64,000 bases of DNA from Nitrospina sp. (GCA_024648695.1 JACAVV010000018.1:1-64000), one strand, 5' to 3'; counted from the stretch's first letter, positions 19,507 through 29,400 are shown. The notes: generated by a model not told the origin, from the sequence alone. Made by a program: numbers and translations.

Positions 19507-19917
19507 TCAGGGTTTTTCTGCTTCTAAAGGATCTTTTTCCAAAATTTTTGTCAAGCCTGTGGGGGTTACTTCTTCTATAACCATTTCAAACTCTTTCCAC
19601 CCTAAATTCCTCCATTGGTGAAAATCTTCGTATTCATGAAGTCTGATGGCCTCCCGGAGGAATCGGGTTCCCTCATTATTGAAAATTTTTGAGTAAATTT
19701 TTTCGAGGGCATCAAATTTTTCCTGTTGTTCAACGATATCGTATTTTTCCAGGGCGGCACATCCGAAACCAAAAATATAGCCAAGGCACGCGGAACCCTG
19801 CATACGTTTTTTCATTTGAAACCGGTTTAATTCGGGAGCCCGGGTAATTTGTTCCTGAAGTATTGATGTGACTCCCTTGACAATTCCCAGTTGCAATTCC
19901 TCGTTTTCTTCAGACAT
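19507..19917 (-). CDS. hypothetical cytoplasmic protein
   Basis: 136 aa, not recognised; mostly alpha-helical, acidic, no signal peptide. One glycine/aromatic patch (GYIFGFGCAALEKYD) stands out. The start is ATG 19917 with GGAGG 5 nt upstream; a TTG at 19929 overlaps that SD and is unlikely. It is monocistronic, convergent with pyrG. Confidence 0.75.
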   Translation of the reverse strand: MSEENEELQLGIVKGVTSILQEQITRAPELNRFQMKKRMQGSACLGYIFGFGCAALEKYDIVEQQEKFDALEKIYSKIFNNEGTRFLREAIRLHEYEDFHQWRNLGWKEFEMVIEEVTPTGLTKILEKDPLEAEKP

Positions 19918-20064
19918 CCATTCCTCCAAAAATATTTTGCACTACTATCTTAAACCATTGACTGTCTAATGTGATCTTATGAAAAAAGCCAACTGAATTT
20001 ATGAAAAGTCGGATTATACATTATCATCCTGCACTTGCTCAATTTCCATATTGTAATATCGGTT

Positions 20065-21150
20065 TTACTGTGTGGGCAAGGTGACCACGATTCCACCCAT
20101 GACATCGAATAATTTGAAATCATGTTTCGGGCTATTTGGATGGGCATTGTGGCAGGAAACGCAAGCCGGCGTAACTGCCAGATCTGGATAAATGGCTTGA
20201 AAATACTTTTTTTCGCCCAGCGTCAGCCTTCCAATATAGGGTCTTAAGGGATGGTGCGCTACCGACTCCAGGCCACTTCGTTCAAATTCATTTGCGGCGC
20301 CGTTGTGTTTATTGATGGGCCATAAGCTTATCAACCTGAAATCAAGTTGCGATTGGTGGTTCCGGATCAGGTCGGAGGCGTTCAGTAAAAATTGCGCTGG
20401 AAGCAGAAGGGTGTTTTCTTCCCACCAGTTTTCTGTGGCAGATATGACGTTGTTTTTTTGAAGGCGGTTGACAATGTGTTTTGCATAAACGGTTCGGTCT
20501 GATTCCAAAATGGAGTGGACATAGTCTGCCACAACTTCGGGTGGCAGGAATTCTTTTTTCTCGGTTCCCAAAGGAAGGGTGATGACGATTCCTCCCATGA
20601 CATCTCCCAATTTAAAATCTGATTTTGGACTTTTGGGATGTTGGTTATGGCAGTTCACGCAAGCCTTGGTGACTGCTTTATCAGGATAAACCGCGCGAAA
20701 ATACCAGTGCCCGCCTCTTTCTTCAAAGCCGAAATGTGGTTTTTCCGGCTTGTTTCCGACACTTTCCAGGCCTTTTTTTTCAAAACCGGGTTTTGGGCTA
20801 TTCTCCTTATTGATGGGCCACAGGCTCAATAACCGGTAGTGCATGCCAGTGCCCCGCTTATTGGAGATTTTGGATGACAGGGAAAGAAACTGGGCAGGTA
20901 ACATCAAGGTATTGCTGGTTTCCCAATTTTCAGTAGCTTGAAGTCCTACGGCTTCCCCAAGGCGCTCGACGATGAATTGTGAATAGATAGTCCGATTGGA
21001 CTCAATGATATCGTGAATATACTCTGCCGCTATGCGATGGGGAATGCCTTTTTCAGAAGTTTGTGGCGAGGCAAATGATTTGGAAACAATCAACAGAATA
21101 AAAAGTATAACGCTTAGCAGTGAGGAAGCTTTTATTGAAGTGGTGTGCAT
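20065..21150 (-). CDS. exported tandem DUF3365 (Tll0287-like) c-type haem protein
   Basis: 361 aa with an N-terminal signal peptide (ends KSFA), then two homologous DUF3365 domains of about 150 aa. Each repeats ATENW, LLPAQF, LISLWPINK/LLSLWPINK and a C-terminal haem site: CVNCH in the first, CVSCH in the second, both followed by DFKL.DVMGGIV. DUF3365 proteins are PAS-like periplasmic haem proteins proposed to sense redox state or ligands. Here the whole domain is duplicated, predicting a dihaem protein without attached kinase or cyclase. Start ATG 21150 has GGGAGG 7 nt upstream; the TTG at 21165 is rejected. Confidence 0.85.
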   Translation of the reverse strand: MHTTSIKASSLLSVILFILLIVSKSFASPQTSEKGIPHRIAAEYIHDIIESNRTIYSQFIVERLGEAVGLQATENWETSNTLMLPAQFLSLSSKISNKRGTGMHYRLLSLWPINKENSPKPGFEKKGLESVGNKPEKPHFGFEERGGHWYFRAVYPDKAVTKACVNCHNQHPKSPKSDFKLGDVMGGIVITLPLGTEKKEFLPPEVVADYVHSILESDRTVYAKHIVNRLQKNNVISATENWWEENTLLLPAQFLLNASDLIRNHQSQLDFRLISLWPINKHNGAANEFERSGLESVAHHPLRPYIGRLTLGEKKYFQAIYPDLAVTPACVSCHNAHPNSPKHDFKLFDVMGGIVVTLPTQ

Positions 21151-21336
21151 AGCTGAACCTCCCAAAGGTATTCAAAAATTCGCGTTTCAATCCTTTTGCT
21201 AAAGACTAAAGGGCTATAAATACGCAACTCTATTATAGCTCTAATAGCAATTTAAAAAACAGAAGAACCTGAAGAGGCTTTCAGTGCTGGGCCAAATCAA
21301 ACCTCCGGAATTTGGAAAGGGAAGGGACCGGAAAAA

Positions 21337-21789
21337 TTATTGTTGCGAAAGGCCTTTGATCAGATCGAGCTTTCCAATGATACCGATCAATTTGCCATTG
21401 TCCATGACGGGTAGGGTATGTACATGCTTTTCGGCCATGATCGTTGCACACTCATCGATGGTTGCATTCTGTTCCACCGTGATCACATTGGGTGTGTAGA
21501 TATCTTCCACCTTGGTGCCCGAAAGCTTTTTGACCTCTTCTTCAAATTTTTGTGACGACTCTAAATAAATGACCGCGTCGAATAAAGAAATAACTGTGGG
21601 GATATGGAGGTTTTTATTTTGATCGATCAGGTCGCCTTCGGTCACGATTCCCATCAGTTTCTTTTCGTCGTCGACCACGGGAATTCCATTGACTTTATGT
21701 TGAATAAATAACTCGGCGAGTTCCTGAGTTGAGGCGTCCTTATGAATAGTCACCACATTTGAAGTCATAATATCTTTGGCGCTTGGCAT
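21337..21789 (-). CDS. two-CBS-domain protein
   Basis: 150 aa made of a pair of CBS motifs (about 7-60 and 95-148): DIMTSNVVTIHKDAS...NGIPVVD and VITVEQNATIDECA...HTLPVMD. CBS pairs bind adenine nucleotides or act as regulatory modules. No catalytic domain is attached, so it is a stand-alone sensor or a partner of another enzyme. ATG 21789. It lies 186 bp upstream of the DUF3365 gene on the same strand. Confidence 0.85.
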   Translation of the reverse strand: MPSAKDIMTSNVVTIHKDASTQELAELFIQHKVNGIPVVDDEKKLMGIVTEGDLIDQNKNLHIPTVISLFDAVIYLESSQKFEEEVKKLSGTKVEDIYTPNVITVEQNATIDECATIMAEKHVHTLPVMDNGKLIGIIGKLDLIKGLSQQ

Positions 21790-21903
21790 TACCGGCTCCC
21801 TGAAAAAACAATTTACGAAAACCCCTTGGGTGAAAAGTGATATTACACTAGAATAGCCCTCTTAAAAAGTTAAATTCTATTTAAAAGGATTACTGATTTT
21901 TCC

Positions 21904-22818
21904 ATGGAAGGTAAAACCAATTCAAAAAGTTGGAAAGACATAACCGTTCTTTTGTTATGGATTCTGGTTGGCATAGACCTTGTGGTAATTTTACTAAATT
22001 ATCTATACAGCCATTTTCAAATTGTGCTTCCCATACCCGCTCCTGGGAGCCGGCTAAATAATCCTATTGGAGCTCTTCTTATACTGTTGTTTATCATTGG
22101 GGTTCTAGATATCAATTTTCGGGAATCGAGTTTTAGCCGAATAAGGAAACTCCTGATATCAGTCCCGCAAAAGTATTATTTCTTTGGAACCTTACTGGCA
22201 TTGGAAATTGTGTTTGAATGCATTCATTTGACTTACCCGAAGGGAACGCCCGAATATCTTTTTTTTTGGGACCTCAATGTCGAACAGGGATACCCCACTT
22301 ATTTTTCCACCTTCCAATTGTATCTGTTGGGAATGGTCACTGTTCGTTTAAGTATTCTTGAAAAAAAGCCCCAGGAAAAATTTTTGGACCGTTGGAAATG
22401 GACTTTTATTTCTTCAATTTTTTTATACCTGGCTCTTGATGAAGTGTTGGGAATCCATGACCAGGTGGGTTGGTTTGGGCACTATCTTCCGGACTTTAAA
22501 ATTATCGATAAGGTATATGTTTGGATGTGGTTTTATGCACCGTTTATTTTCATCACTGCGGTTTACCTTTTATGGTTTTTTATGAGTATTTCTAAAGATA
22601 AAAAAAGTGTCCGGGTCTGTTTTTGTTCGGGGTTGGGTTTGTGGATTTTTTCCTTGTTGGTAGAATCCTTATCAAAACAAAGGCCTGTGGAAGGGTATAT
22701 TTTGCATGCCTGGGAAGAAGGGGCGGAAATGCTGGGAGCGACTTTGCTTATTTTAGGGTTCAGCCTTTACTGGAAGGAAATATACTCTGAAAAAAATGGC
22801 TTTCAATGTTCCAATTGA
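21904..22818 (+). CDS. polytopic membrane protein, unknown
   Basis: 304 aa with about seven hydrophobic segments (near residues 12-32, 55-75, 95-113, 138-155, 170-188, 215-240, 250-265 and 275-295). Conserved-looking acidic/His patch DEVLGIHDQVGW between spans. Family not recognised. It is divergent from the CBS gene and its end overlaps the convergent gene at 22803 by 16 bp. Confidence 0.7.
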   Translation: MEGKTNSKSWKDITVLLLWILVGIDLVVILLNYLYSHFQIVLPIPAPGSRLNNPIGALLILLFIIGVLDINFRESSFSRIRKLLISVPQKYYFFGTLLALEIVFECIHLTYPKGTPEYLFFWDLNVEQGYPTYFSTFQLYLLGMVTVRLSILEKKPQEKFLDRWKWTFISSIFLYLALDEVLGIHDQVGWFGHYLPDFKIIDKVYVWMWFYAPFIFITAVYLLWFFMSISKDKKSVRVCFCSGLGLWIFSLLVESLSKQRPVEGYILHAWEEGAEMLGATLLILGFSLYWKEIYSEKNGFQCSN

Positions 22819-23279
22819 TGAATTTGCTTCAAAAGTTCTTCATTAGAAAAGGTCCATGCGGATAAGCCTGAAGTTTCAGGTCGTGAAGAGTCTTTTGTGA
22901 ATATTGAGATTTGCCTGAATAGCTCTGCTTCGTCAGTAGCAAATGGGAGGATATATTCTGTTAATGATAGACTGTCGTGGCTGAGGAAAGAGGATATGAT
23001 CTGAAACAAATCCTGGTCATCCTGATGGAACTCATTGAATTGCTCATATAGCTGGTTGTCTTTTATGTTTCCAATAAATGATGCCCAATCGGTTTCATTT
23101 TCATTTTTATTCAAACCGTATGAATCCAGTAGTTTTGGTGAGCTAAAACTCAGAGTGCCATCAATAGATGACAGGGTATTCAAATCCATAGCTTTACTGG
23201 AAATGGCGAAACAGGGGGTAATTGAGAAACATATCAAAAGCAAAACCAGCAGGAACCAAAATTTATATTTAAAATTCAT
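22803..23279 (-). CDS. small exported protein, unknown
   Basis: 158 aa with a clear Sec signal peptide (hydrophobic core LLVLLLICFSI, cleavage after CFA). The mature part is acidic and Ser/Leu/Phe-rich, without recognisable domain or cysteines. It is tail-to-tail with the membrane-protein gene, overlapping by 16 bp. Function unknown. Confidence 0.65.
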   Translation of the reverse strand: MNFKYKFWFLLVLLLICFSITPCFAISSKAMDLNTLSSIDGTLSFSSPKLLDSYGLNKNENETDWASFIGNIKDNQLYEQFNEFHQDDQDLFQIISSFLSHDSLSLTEYILPFATDEAELFRQISIFTKDSSRPETSGLSAWTFSNEELLKQIHQLEH

Positions 23280-23363
23280 TATAAAATAGTTATTAGGATA
23301 TCATAGGATACTATTAATAAAATTATACCTCAAATGAGGTAAATGTAAACAGTGATTTTTTAT

Positions 23364-23399
23364 ACCCCTTTTTATTTGTAAATATTTCTAAAAAGGGGT
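23364..23399. repeat. 11-bp perfect hairpin downstream of lptF
   Basis: ACCCCTTTTTA (23364-23374) pairs perfectly with TAAAAAGGGGT (23389-23399), 14-nt loop. It lies between the lptF stop and the start of the 22803-23279 gene, both on the minus strand. There is no U-run after the stem in the minus direction, so terminator function is uncertain. Confidence 0.45.
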
Positions 23400-23436
23400 T
23401 TACCTATATGGAGGTATCGGGACCTGGCAAGATATT

Positions 23437-24639
23437 TTAGGGAAGGGTTTTCTCGGGCTCTAAATATTTTTGATATTTGATTTTGAGAAATTCGATCAGA
23501 GTTTCTATCAGGCTTTGAATTTTTTCCAAAATTTTGAAAGGGATTTCCTTCTGCATTTTAATAACCATGTATAACATGATAATGAAAAACAAGATATTGG
23601 GTACCCACACCGAGATATAGGGGTTTACCTTACCCAGGGACCCAATATTTTGCATGGATATAAAGCCCACATAATAAACTGCTATCGCAATGGTTGCGAC
23701 GGTATAACTGCCGGATTTTCCAGACCGACTGGATTTAATTCCCAAGGGTGCTCCGAACAATCCAAAAATAAGGCAGGTGAAGGGAATAGAAAATTTTTTA
23801 CTAACCTCGACCTCAACCTTGGATGTTTTTCTTCCCTCACTTTTATACCGCTCTATTTTCTTCAGCAGGTCTTTATAAGAAAGTTCGCGATTCCCCAGCA
23901 TGGCTTTTCTTTTGAGCCGGCGTGTGCTGGGCAGGTCAAGAGTCAGGTCGTAGCGGTCAAAATTCAGCAGTTGGTAATGGGTTCTTTTTTCACCGAGATC
24001 ATGGATGGTTCCGTTTTTTAATTGCAGTTGAATTTTAAGCAGCTCCGTATTGGCTATGATCAAGGCTTCATCAGCTACAATGATTTTTTGCGCTTTGGGG
24101 TCGTTGTTATCAGAAATAAATACGTGCTTGAATACAGAACGGTTTTTTCTTTCCTTGATGAGTAATACCAGGTTATCAAAGTCTGTGTTAAAAACATTTG
24201 GCTTGATTTCAAAGTTCGCTCGGGATTGAATGATATCGAATATAAGCCTTTTAAAAGATTGATTGCCCCAGGGAAGGGCGTAAAACATCACCAGGTTGGT
24301 TAGTACATAGGCTAAAAGAGAAAAATATACGACAGGTTTCATCAGATTCAGAAAGCTCCACCCGTTGGCTTTCATGGCCACCCATTCGCTGTCTGCGGAC
24401 ATCTGACTAAAGACCACGATGGATGCGGCCAGGACACCAATTGGAAGCGTGAGAGCCAAAAACGCGGGGGAGATATACACCATCATTCGGATGACTTCAA
24501 ACAAAGTGACCCCTCTGTTAATGATGAGGCCGGTTAAAAACAAAGCTTTGTCTAAAAACAAAATCATCGTTAGGAAACATACAGTTAAAAGGAATATCTT
24601 GAGTAATTCCTTTAATATGTAGCGATTGATGATATCCAT
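23437..24639 (-). CDS. lptF: LptF/LptG-family LPS export permease
   Basis: 400 aa YjgP/YjgQ-family permease: three N-terminal membrane segments, a periplasmic beta-jellyroll (about 135-260) and three C-terminal segments, ending in a Lys/Glu-rich cytoplasmic tail. Motifs near the N-terminus (DIINRYILKELLKIF; LPIGVLAASIV; EWVAMKANGWS) are typical. With LptB2C it extracts LPS from the inner membrane. FEIKPNVFNTDFDNLVLLI in the jellyroll resembles LptF more than LptG, but only one paralogue is here and the assignment is tentative. Divergent from lipA with only 42 bp between. Confidence 0.82.
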   Translation of the reverse strand: MDIINRYILKELLKIFLLTVCFLTMILFLDKALFLTGLIINRGVTLFEVIRMMVYISPAFLALTLPIGVLAASIVVFSQMSADSEWVAMKANGWSFLNLMKPVVYFSLLAYVLTNLVMFYALPWGNQSFKRLIFDIIQSRANFEIKPNVFNTDFDNLVLLIKERKNRSVFKHVFISDNNDPKAQKIIVADEALIIANTELLKIQLQLKNGTIHDLGEKRTHYQLLNFDRYDLTLDLPSTRRLKRKAMLGNRELSYKDLLKKIERYKSEGRKTSKVEVEVSKKFSIPFTCLIFGLFGAPLGIKSSRSGKSGSYTVATIAIAVYYVGFISMQNIGSLGKVNPYISVWVPNILFFIIMLYMVIKMQKEIPFKILEKIQSLIETLIEFLKIKYQKYLEPEKTLP

Positions 24640-24681
24640 AGAATCAATAAAAGATCTTTAACTCAAAATTGAGGACAGACA

Positions 24682-25557
24682 TTGGAATTGAAAGCGGTCC
24701 AGAGGACAAGATTGCCTGACTGGCTAAAGGCCCCATTGCCAAAAGGTGACAAGTTTTTTGCCTTAAGAAAACTGATCAAAAAGCACAACCTCAACACCGT
24801 TTGCGAATCGGCCAGTTGCCCCAATATAGGCACCTGTTGGGATAGAGGGGCGCTCACTATAATGATTTTGGGTAGTTCATGTTCCAGAAGATGTAGTTTT
24901 TGTGATGTTCCAACAGGGCATTTGCAACCTCCAGATCCCGCAGAACCCCAACAAGTGGCTCAGGTTTTAACACAGCTTGATTTGGCCTATTGTGTAGTCA
25001 CTTCCGTTACCAGAGATGATTTGGTCGATGGAGGGGCCAATCATTGGGTGAGAACTATTCAATCCATAAAAGTCGCTTCCCCTTCACTGGTTTTAGAAAC
25101 ACTGGTTCCTGATTTTAAAGGAAATTCCCGCCAAATTGAAATGATTTGTGAAGCGCGGCCCGACATTTTTTCACACAATATAGAGACGGTAGCCTCTTTG
25201 CAAAAGGAAGTGCGGCCCCAATCCCGGTACGATTGGTCCCTTAAGGCCTTGGCCATTGCGGCAGGCAAGTATGATTTGATTAGTAAAAGCGGTTTAATGC
25301 TGGGGTTTGGCGAAAAGAAATCTGAAGTTCGCGAAACAATCAGGGATCTGGTTCATGTAGGGTGCCAGGTTCTTACCCTGGGTCAGTATTTGAGGCCGTC
25401 CAGAAATCACAAAGTAGTTCAGGAGTATATTCACCCTGATGAATTTGAAGAATTGAAAACCTTTGCCCTCGACTCAGGGTTCAAACACGTAGAGGCAGGT
25501 CCCCTCGTTAGAAGTTCCTATTATGCCGACGAATCCGCCGATTTCCTGAACTTTTGA
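24682..25557 (+). CDS. lipA: lipoyl synthase, TTG start
   Basis: Radical SAM enzyme inserting two sulfurs into octanoyl groups on lipoyl domains. 291 aa with the auxiliary cluster motif CESASCPNIGTC, the radical-SAM CSRRCSFC motif and the C-terminal RSSY. Translation starts at TTG 24682 with GAGG 7 nt upstream; no ATG is available before the conserved region. lipB is not in the window. Confidence 0.95.
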   Translation: MELKAVQRTRLPDWLKAPLPKGDKFFALRKLIKKHNLNTVCESASCPNIGTCWDRGALTIMILGSSCSRRCSFCDVPTGHLQPPDPAEPQQVAQVLTQLDLAYCVVTSVTRDDLVDGGANHWVRTIQSIKVASPSLVLETLVPDFKGNSRQIEMICEARPDIFSHNIETVASLQKEVRPQSRYDWSLKALAIAAGKYDLISKSGLMLGFGEKKSEVRETIRDLVHVGCQVLTLGQYLRPSRNHKVVQEYIHPDEFEELKTFALDSGFKHVEAGPLVRSSYYADESADFLNF

Positions 25558-26167
25558 ACGTTTACCCATAAATTTAATTTCACTGACAGAAGTACCTAAA
25601 TTGGTTTAATGAAAGCTTGAAAATTTCAAATAAAATTAATATTTAAGGTTGATAGAAGCTTTGGTCAAATCATTTAAAACCCTTAAAAATCAATATTTTT
25701 TTAGAAAAATTCTGATGACCTTTTAATTAAATGAGTCAATTTGGATAAATTAATTTGTTTGTTAGAATAAGATTTTGTACTTGATTGGGCTATTTTATAA
25801 ATTTTTATATTAATGAAAAATTAATTAAATAGAAAATAAATATGGAAAAAACAATGACTTTGGTCCATAATGTCAATATATATTTCCTCAATAGATAGTG
25901 TAATTTTAGGGATCAAAAAGGCCTGGTGATTCTGGTTATTTAGATTTTTGTTCTAAACCCCAGAACCCTCCTAATCCCTTTATTTTTATTTTTCGGGACA
26001 AGTATCAAAAAAAAATGACGTAAATAAAGAAATATGGTTTTGTCAAGTTCTTAACCAGGATTTGATGGTAGTGGTTTAATGATGAATTTTTATTAGTAAA
26101 TTGTGTTGATAAAAATTTAATTCAAATATTTATACCCTGAAAAGGTTGCTGAAAAAACCTAACCACC
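25558..26167. other. 610-bp AT-rich non-coding stretch
   Basis: No supported open frame. Very AT-rich with runs of A and T; an imperfect inverted repeat lies around 25935-25975 (TTCTGG...CCAGAA). It separates lipA from the HDOD gene. No tRNA-like fold or clear promoter was recognised. Confidence 0.55.
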
Positions 26168-27016
26168 ATGGTCTTGAGTCCCCAAGAATTGGTAGAAGGA
26201 GCGGTTCGATTATCTTCCCCTCCGGATATCTTTGTCCGAATCAATGAGGTCGTAAACGATCCATACAGTTCGTTTCGTGATGTGGCGCATGTGATCAGCC
26301 ACGATACCTCCCTTTCTGTTCGATTGCTTAAAATTGTCAATAGCTCCTTTTACAATTTTCCTACCCAAATTGACTCCATCACTCATGCGGTTTCTATCGT
26401 TGGGACCCACCAGTTAAGAGAACTGGCTTTAGCCACCATCGTCATCAATAATTTTCAGGGAATTCCTGAAGATTTGGTGAGCATGAATTCCTTTTGGAGG
26501 CACAGTTTGGCCTGTGGCATTGCGGCCAGGGTCATAGCTATTCAAAAAGGTGAGGCCAATTCTGAACGCTATTTTCTTACCGGAATTTTGCATGATGTGG
26601 GTCGGCTGGTAATTTTTCTGAATGCACCTGATGAAGCGCGCGAAATGATAATGCGTTGGCAGGATAATGATGAGCTTTTGTACAAGGTTGAACACGAGGC
26701 ACTGGGTTTTGATCATGGCATGGTAGGTTCTTCACTAATGAAATCCTGGCAGATTCCTTTTCGAATTGAAGAGATCATCGAATGCCACCATAATCCCTTG
26801 ATGTCCAGCAAGTTTCCCCTCGAAACCAGCATCATCCATTTGGCGGATACCATGGTCAAGGCTTTGGAACTGGGATGTAGTGGAGACTATTACGTGCCTC
26901 CTCTGGAACCCCTTGCCTGGGAAACCATAGGGCTTTCTGCAAATGAGCTTCCTGTCATTTGGAAACAGGTGGAAAGCCAATATAAACAAACAGCGGAGTT
27001 TTTTCTTTCTGTTTAA
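26168..27016 (+). CDS. HDOD-domain signalling protein
   Basis: 282 aa. An HDOD domain spans about residues 10-210, with HD-like elements LTGILHDVGRL and VEHEALGFDHG, and the N-terminal LPSPP-like element seen as LSSPPDIFVRINEVV. HDOD proteins lack the full metal-binding HD set and usually regulate signalling or c-di-GMP networks. It ends 2 bp before the GGDEF/EAL gene, strongly suggesting a two-gene signalling operon. Confidence 0.88.
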   Translation: MVLSPQELVEGAVRLSSPPDIFVRINEVVNDPYSSFRDVAHVISHDTSLSVRLLKIVNSSFYNFPTQIDSITHAVSIVGTHQLRELALATIVINNFQGIPEDLVSMNSFWRHSLACGIAARVIAIQKGEANSERYFLTGILHDVGRLVIFLNAPDEAREMIMRWQDNDELLYKVEHEALGFDHGMVGSSLMKSWQIPFRIEEIIECHHNPLMSSKFPLETSIIHLADTMVKALELGCSGDYYVPPLEPLAWETIGLSANELPVIWKQVESQYKQTAEFFLSV

Positions 27017-27018
27017 TT

Positions 27019-29400
27019 ATGGATAAAAATAGTCCTGCGGGTCCAGAAGAAATTGATCAGTTGAAGGCAAGAATCGAATTCCTTGAAAAAGGAAGCCGGT
27101 GGAATTTTTTTGCTATTGAGTTGTTGCGTTCCCTCGGGGACTTGCACAAAAATGCCAACTGGGATCGGTCTCCAAAGGACTTGTTCAAGGCCACTCAGAA
27201 ATACCTCAAGCAGTTGACCCATTGTGAGTCCCTGGGATTCCTGATGGTCAATGAAATGGATAGTACGTTTGAACTGGTATGTTGCGAGCCTTCGGCCCAT
27301 AAGTCTCAACTGAACAGGGAAATGGATTGGTACATAGAAAACGGAGTTTTCGCCTGGGCTTTGAAAGAAAATCGTCCTTATATAGTTGATGAGGGTCCTT
27401 TAAAGGCCAATCTCATGTTTCATGTTCTGGCTACAAACAGTCAGGTCCTGGGAATGTTTGTTGGAAAATTTGGAAAAAATTATCCTCCACCTCCCCCGGA
27501 TCAACTCAGTCTCATCTCCATAGTTCTGCATAATATTGCCTACGCCATGGAAAACGGTAAGCTCTACCAAATGCTCAGCCAGCAAAATCATGATCTTGAA
27601 AAAATGGTGCTTGATAGAACCGGAGAATTAGAAAAGCAAACCCATGAGCTTCAGCAGGAGGTTCAGGACAGAAAAAAAGCTGAAAGAGAGTTGATGCGAA
27701 TCAGCCGTCAAAAAGAGTCCATATTAGGATCTGCCGGAGAAGGAATTCTTGGGGTGGATAACGATGGCCGATTCACTCTCATCAACTTTTTGGGAGCCAC
27801 CATGATCGGATATTCGGTCAAAGAATTGATTGGCAAACCCATTGACCTGATTTTGCATCCGCCGGATTCAAATGAATCTCAAAATCCGGACCGCAGTTCA
27901 CCCATTTACAGGGCTCTGGATGAAAGTATTTCCAGCCATGTTTATGATGAAAAGTTTTGGCGAAAAGATGGTACCTGTTTTTCTGTGGAATTCACATGTA
28001 ATCCTCTGAATCATAGCGATTCACAAGAGGGTGCTGTGGTGACATTTCGAGACATCACGCAACGTCTTGAGATGGAAGAAAAAATCACCCACATGGCTTA
28101 TTATGATTCTTTAACCCATCTTCCAAACAGGAATCTGGTAGCGGATCGATTGTCAATGGCATTAGCGCATGCAGATCGCTCGAAACATATGGTAGGCGTT
28201 CTGCTTTTGGATATGGATAATTTCAAGACGATTAACGATTCCTTAGGTCACAATGCCGGGGACTTGCTTCTCAAGGATGTTGCCAAACGCTTGTCCTGTT
28301 GCCTGCGAAAAGAGGATACTGTGGGGCGAATCGGGGGTGACGAATTTGTGGTTTTGGTGACGGGAATTCAAAACGAAAACGATATCACGGCCCTTGCTAA
28401 AAAAATAATTCAAAACCTGAAGCCTTCTTTTCCTATACAGACCCATGAAATTTTTACCAGTTTCAGTATTGGAATTTCCGTGTTTCCCCGAGACGGCCTC
28501 GATCCGCAAACGTTGTTTAAAAATGCTGATGCCGCAATGTACCAGGCCAAGGAAAAAGGTAAAAACACCTACCAAACCTACAGTCCCTCAATGGTATTCC
28601 GGGCGACCAAACAAATGGCTTTGGAAAGCGGACTTCGAAAAGCTTTGGATCGCGGGGAATTATTTATTAACTATCAACCCAAATTTGATTTAAAGACCCA
28701 GCAGATAATGGGTATGGAAGCTCTTCTCCGATGGATGCATCCGACCAATGGCTTGATATCGCCTGATGATTTTATTCCAATTGCAGAAGAGAGCCGTTTG
28801 ATCGTCCCCATTGGTGAGTGGGTTTTAAGATCTGCTTGCGAGCAAATGAGAATATGGGAATCTATGGGGTTTCCGCCGCTAAATATGGCCATCAATTTGT
28901 CAGGATATCAATTTAACCAGGCCAATTTGATTCACATAGTCAGTGATACCATTGAATGTACTGGCATCGATCCGCATTTTCTGGAACTGGAAATTACCGA
29001 AACGGTTTTGATGGATAATCTCGATTCGGCCATTTCAAGGCTCCATCTACTTAATGATATGGGTCTTCATTTATCTATCGATGACTTTGGTACGGGTTAC
29101 TCGTCTTTAACCTATTTAAAAACCCTTCCTATCAGTTCATTGAAAATTGACCGGTCATTTATTCAGGACCTTTCTTCAGAAGCCAATACGGCCATAATCA
29201 AAGCGATATTATCTCTTGCCAAAACCCTGAAATTAAGGACCGTCGCCGAAGGTCTGGAGACTGAGGAACAAATGGAGTTTCTGGCCTCGGTCGATTGCGA
29301 TTGGGGGCAGGGTTATTATTTCAGTCATCCTTTAGGCGTCGAAGAGATGACGCAGTTGATTGCTTCCCAACCCAATGCTATAAAAAAAGAGATTCCCTGA
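27019..29400 (+). CDS. GAF-PAS-GGDEF-EAL c-di-GMP enzyme
   Basis: 793 aa, cytoplasmic. GAF-like sensor (about 1-190), coiled-coil linker (190-232), PAS (235-348), GGDEF (352-520) and EAL (535-785). The cyclase has an intact GGDEF with the inhibitory RxxD site (RKED) 5 residues before it. The phosphodiesterase half keeps EALLRW, the NLS, ELEITE, DDFGTGYSS, K in LKIDRSF and the late AEGLE. Both halves look competent, so net activity likely depends on signals at GAF/PAS. It is the partner of the HDOD gene immediately upstream. Confidence 0.93.
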   Translation: MDKNSPAGPEEIDQLKARIEFLEKGSRWNFFAIELLRSLGDLHKNANWDRSPKDLFKATQKYLKQLTHCESLGFLMVNEMDSTFELVCCEPSAHKSQLNREMDWYIENGVFAWALKENRPYIVDEGPLKANLMFHVLATNSQVLGMFVGKFGKNYPPPPPDQLSLISIVLHNIAYAMENGKLYQMLSQQNHDLEKMVLDRTGELEKQTHELQQEVQDRKKAERELMRISRQKESILGSAGEGILGVDNDGRFTLINFLGATMIGYSVKELIGKPIDLILHPPDSNESQNPDRSSPIYRALDESISSHVYDEKFWRKDGTCFSVEFTCNPLNHSDSQEGAVVTFRDITQRLEMEEKITHMAYYDSLTHLPNRNLVADRLSMALAHADRSKHMVGVLLLDMDNFKTINDSLGHNAGDLLLKDVAKRLSCCLRKEDTVGRIGGDEFVVLVTGIQNENDITALAKKIIQNLKPSFPIQTHEIFTSFSIGISVFPRDGLDPQTLFKNADAAMYQAKEKGKNTYQTYSPSMVFRATKQMALESGLRKALDRGELFINYQPKFDLKTQQIMGMEALLRWMHPTNGLISPDDFIPIAEESRLIVPIGEWVLRSACEQMRIWESMGFPPLNMAINLSGYQFNQANLIHIVSDTIECTGIDPHFLELEITETVLMDNLDSAISRLHLLNDMGLHLSIDDFGTGYSSLTYLKTLPISSLKIDRSFIQDLSSEANTAIIKAILSLAKTLKLRTVAEGLETEEQMEFLASVDCDWGQGYYFSHPLGVEEMTQLIASQPNAIKKEIP

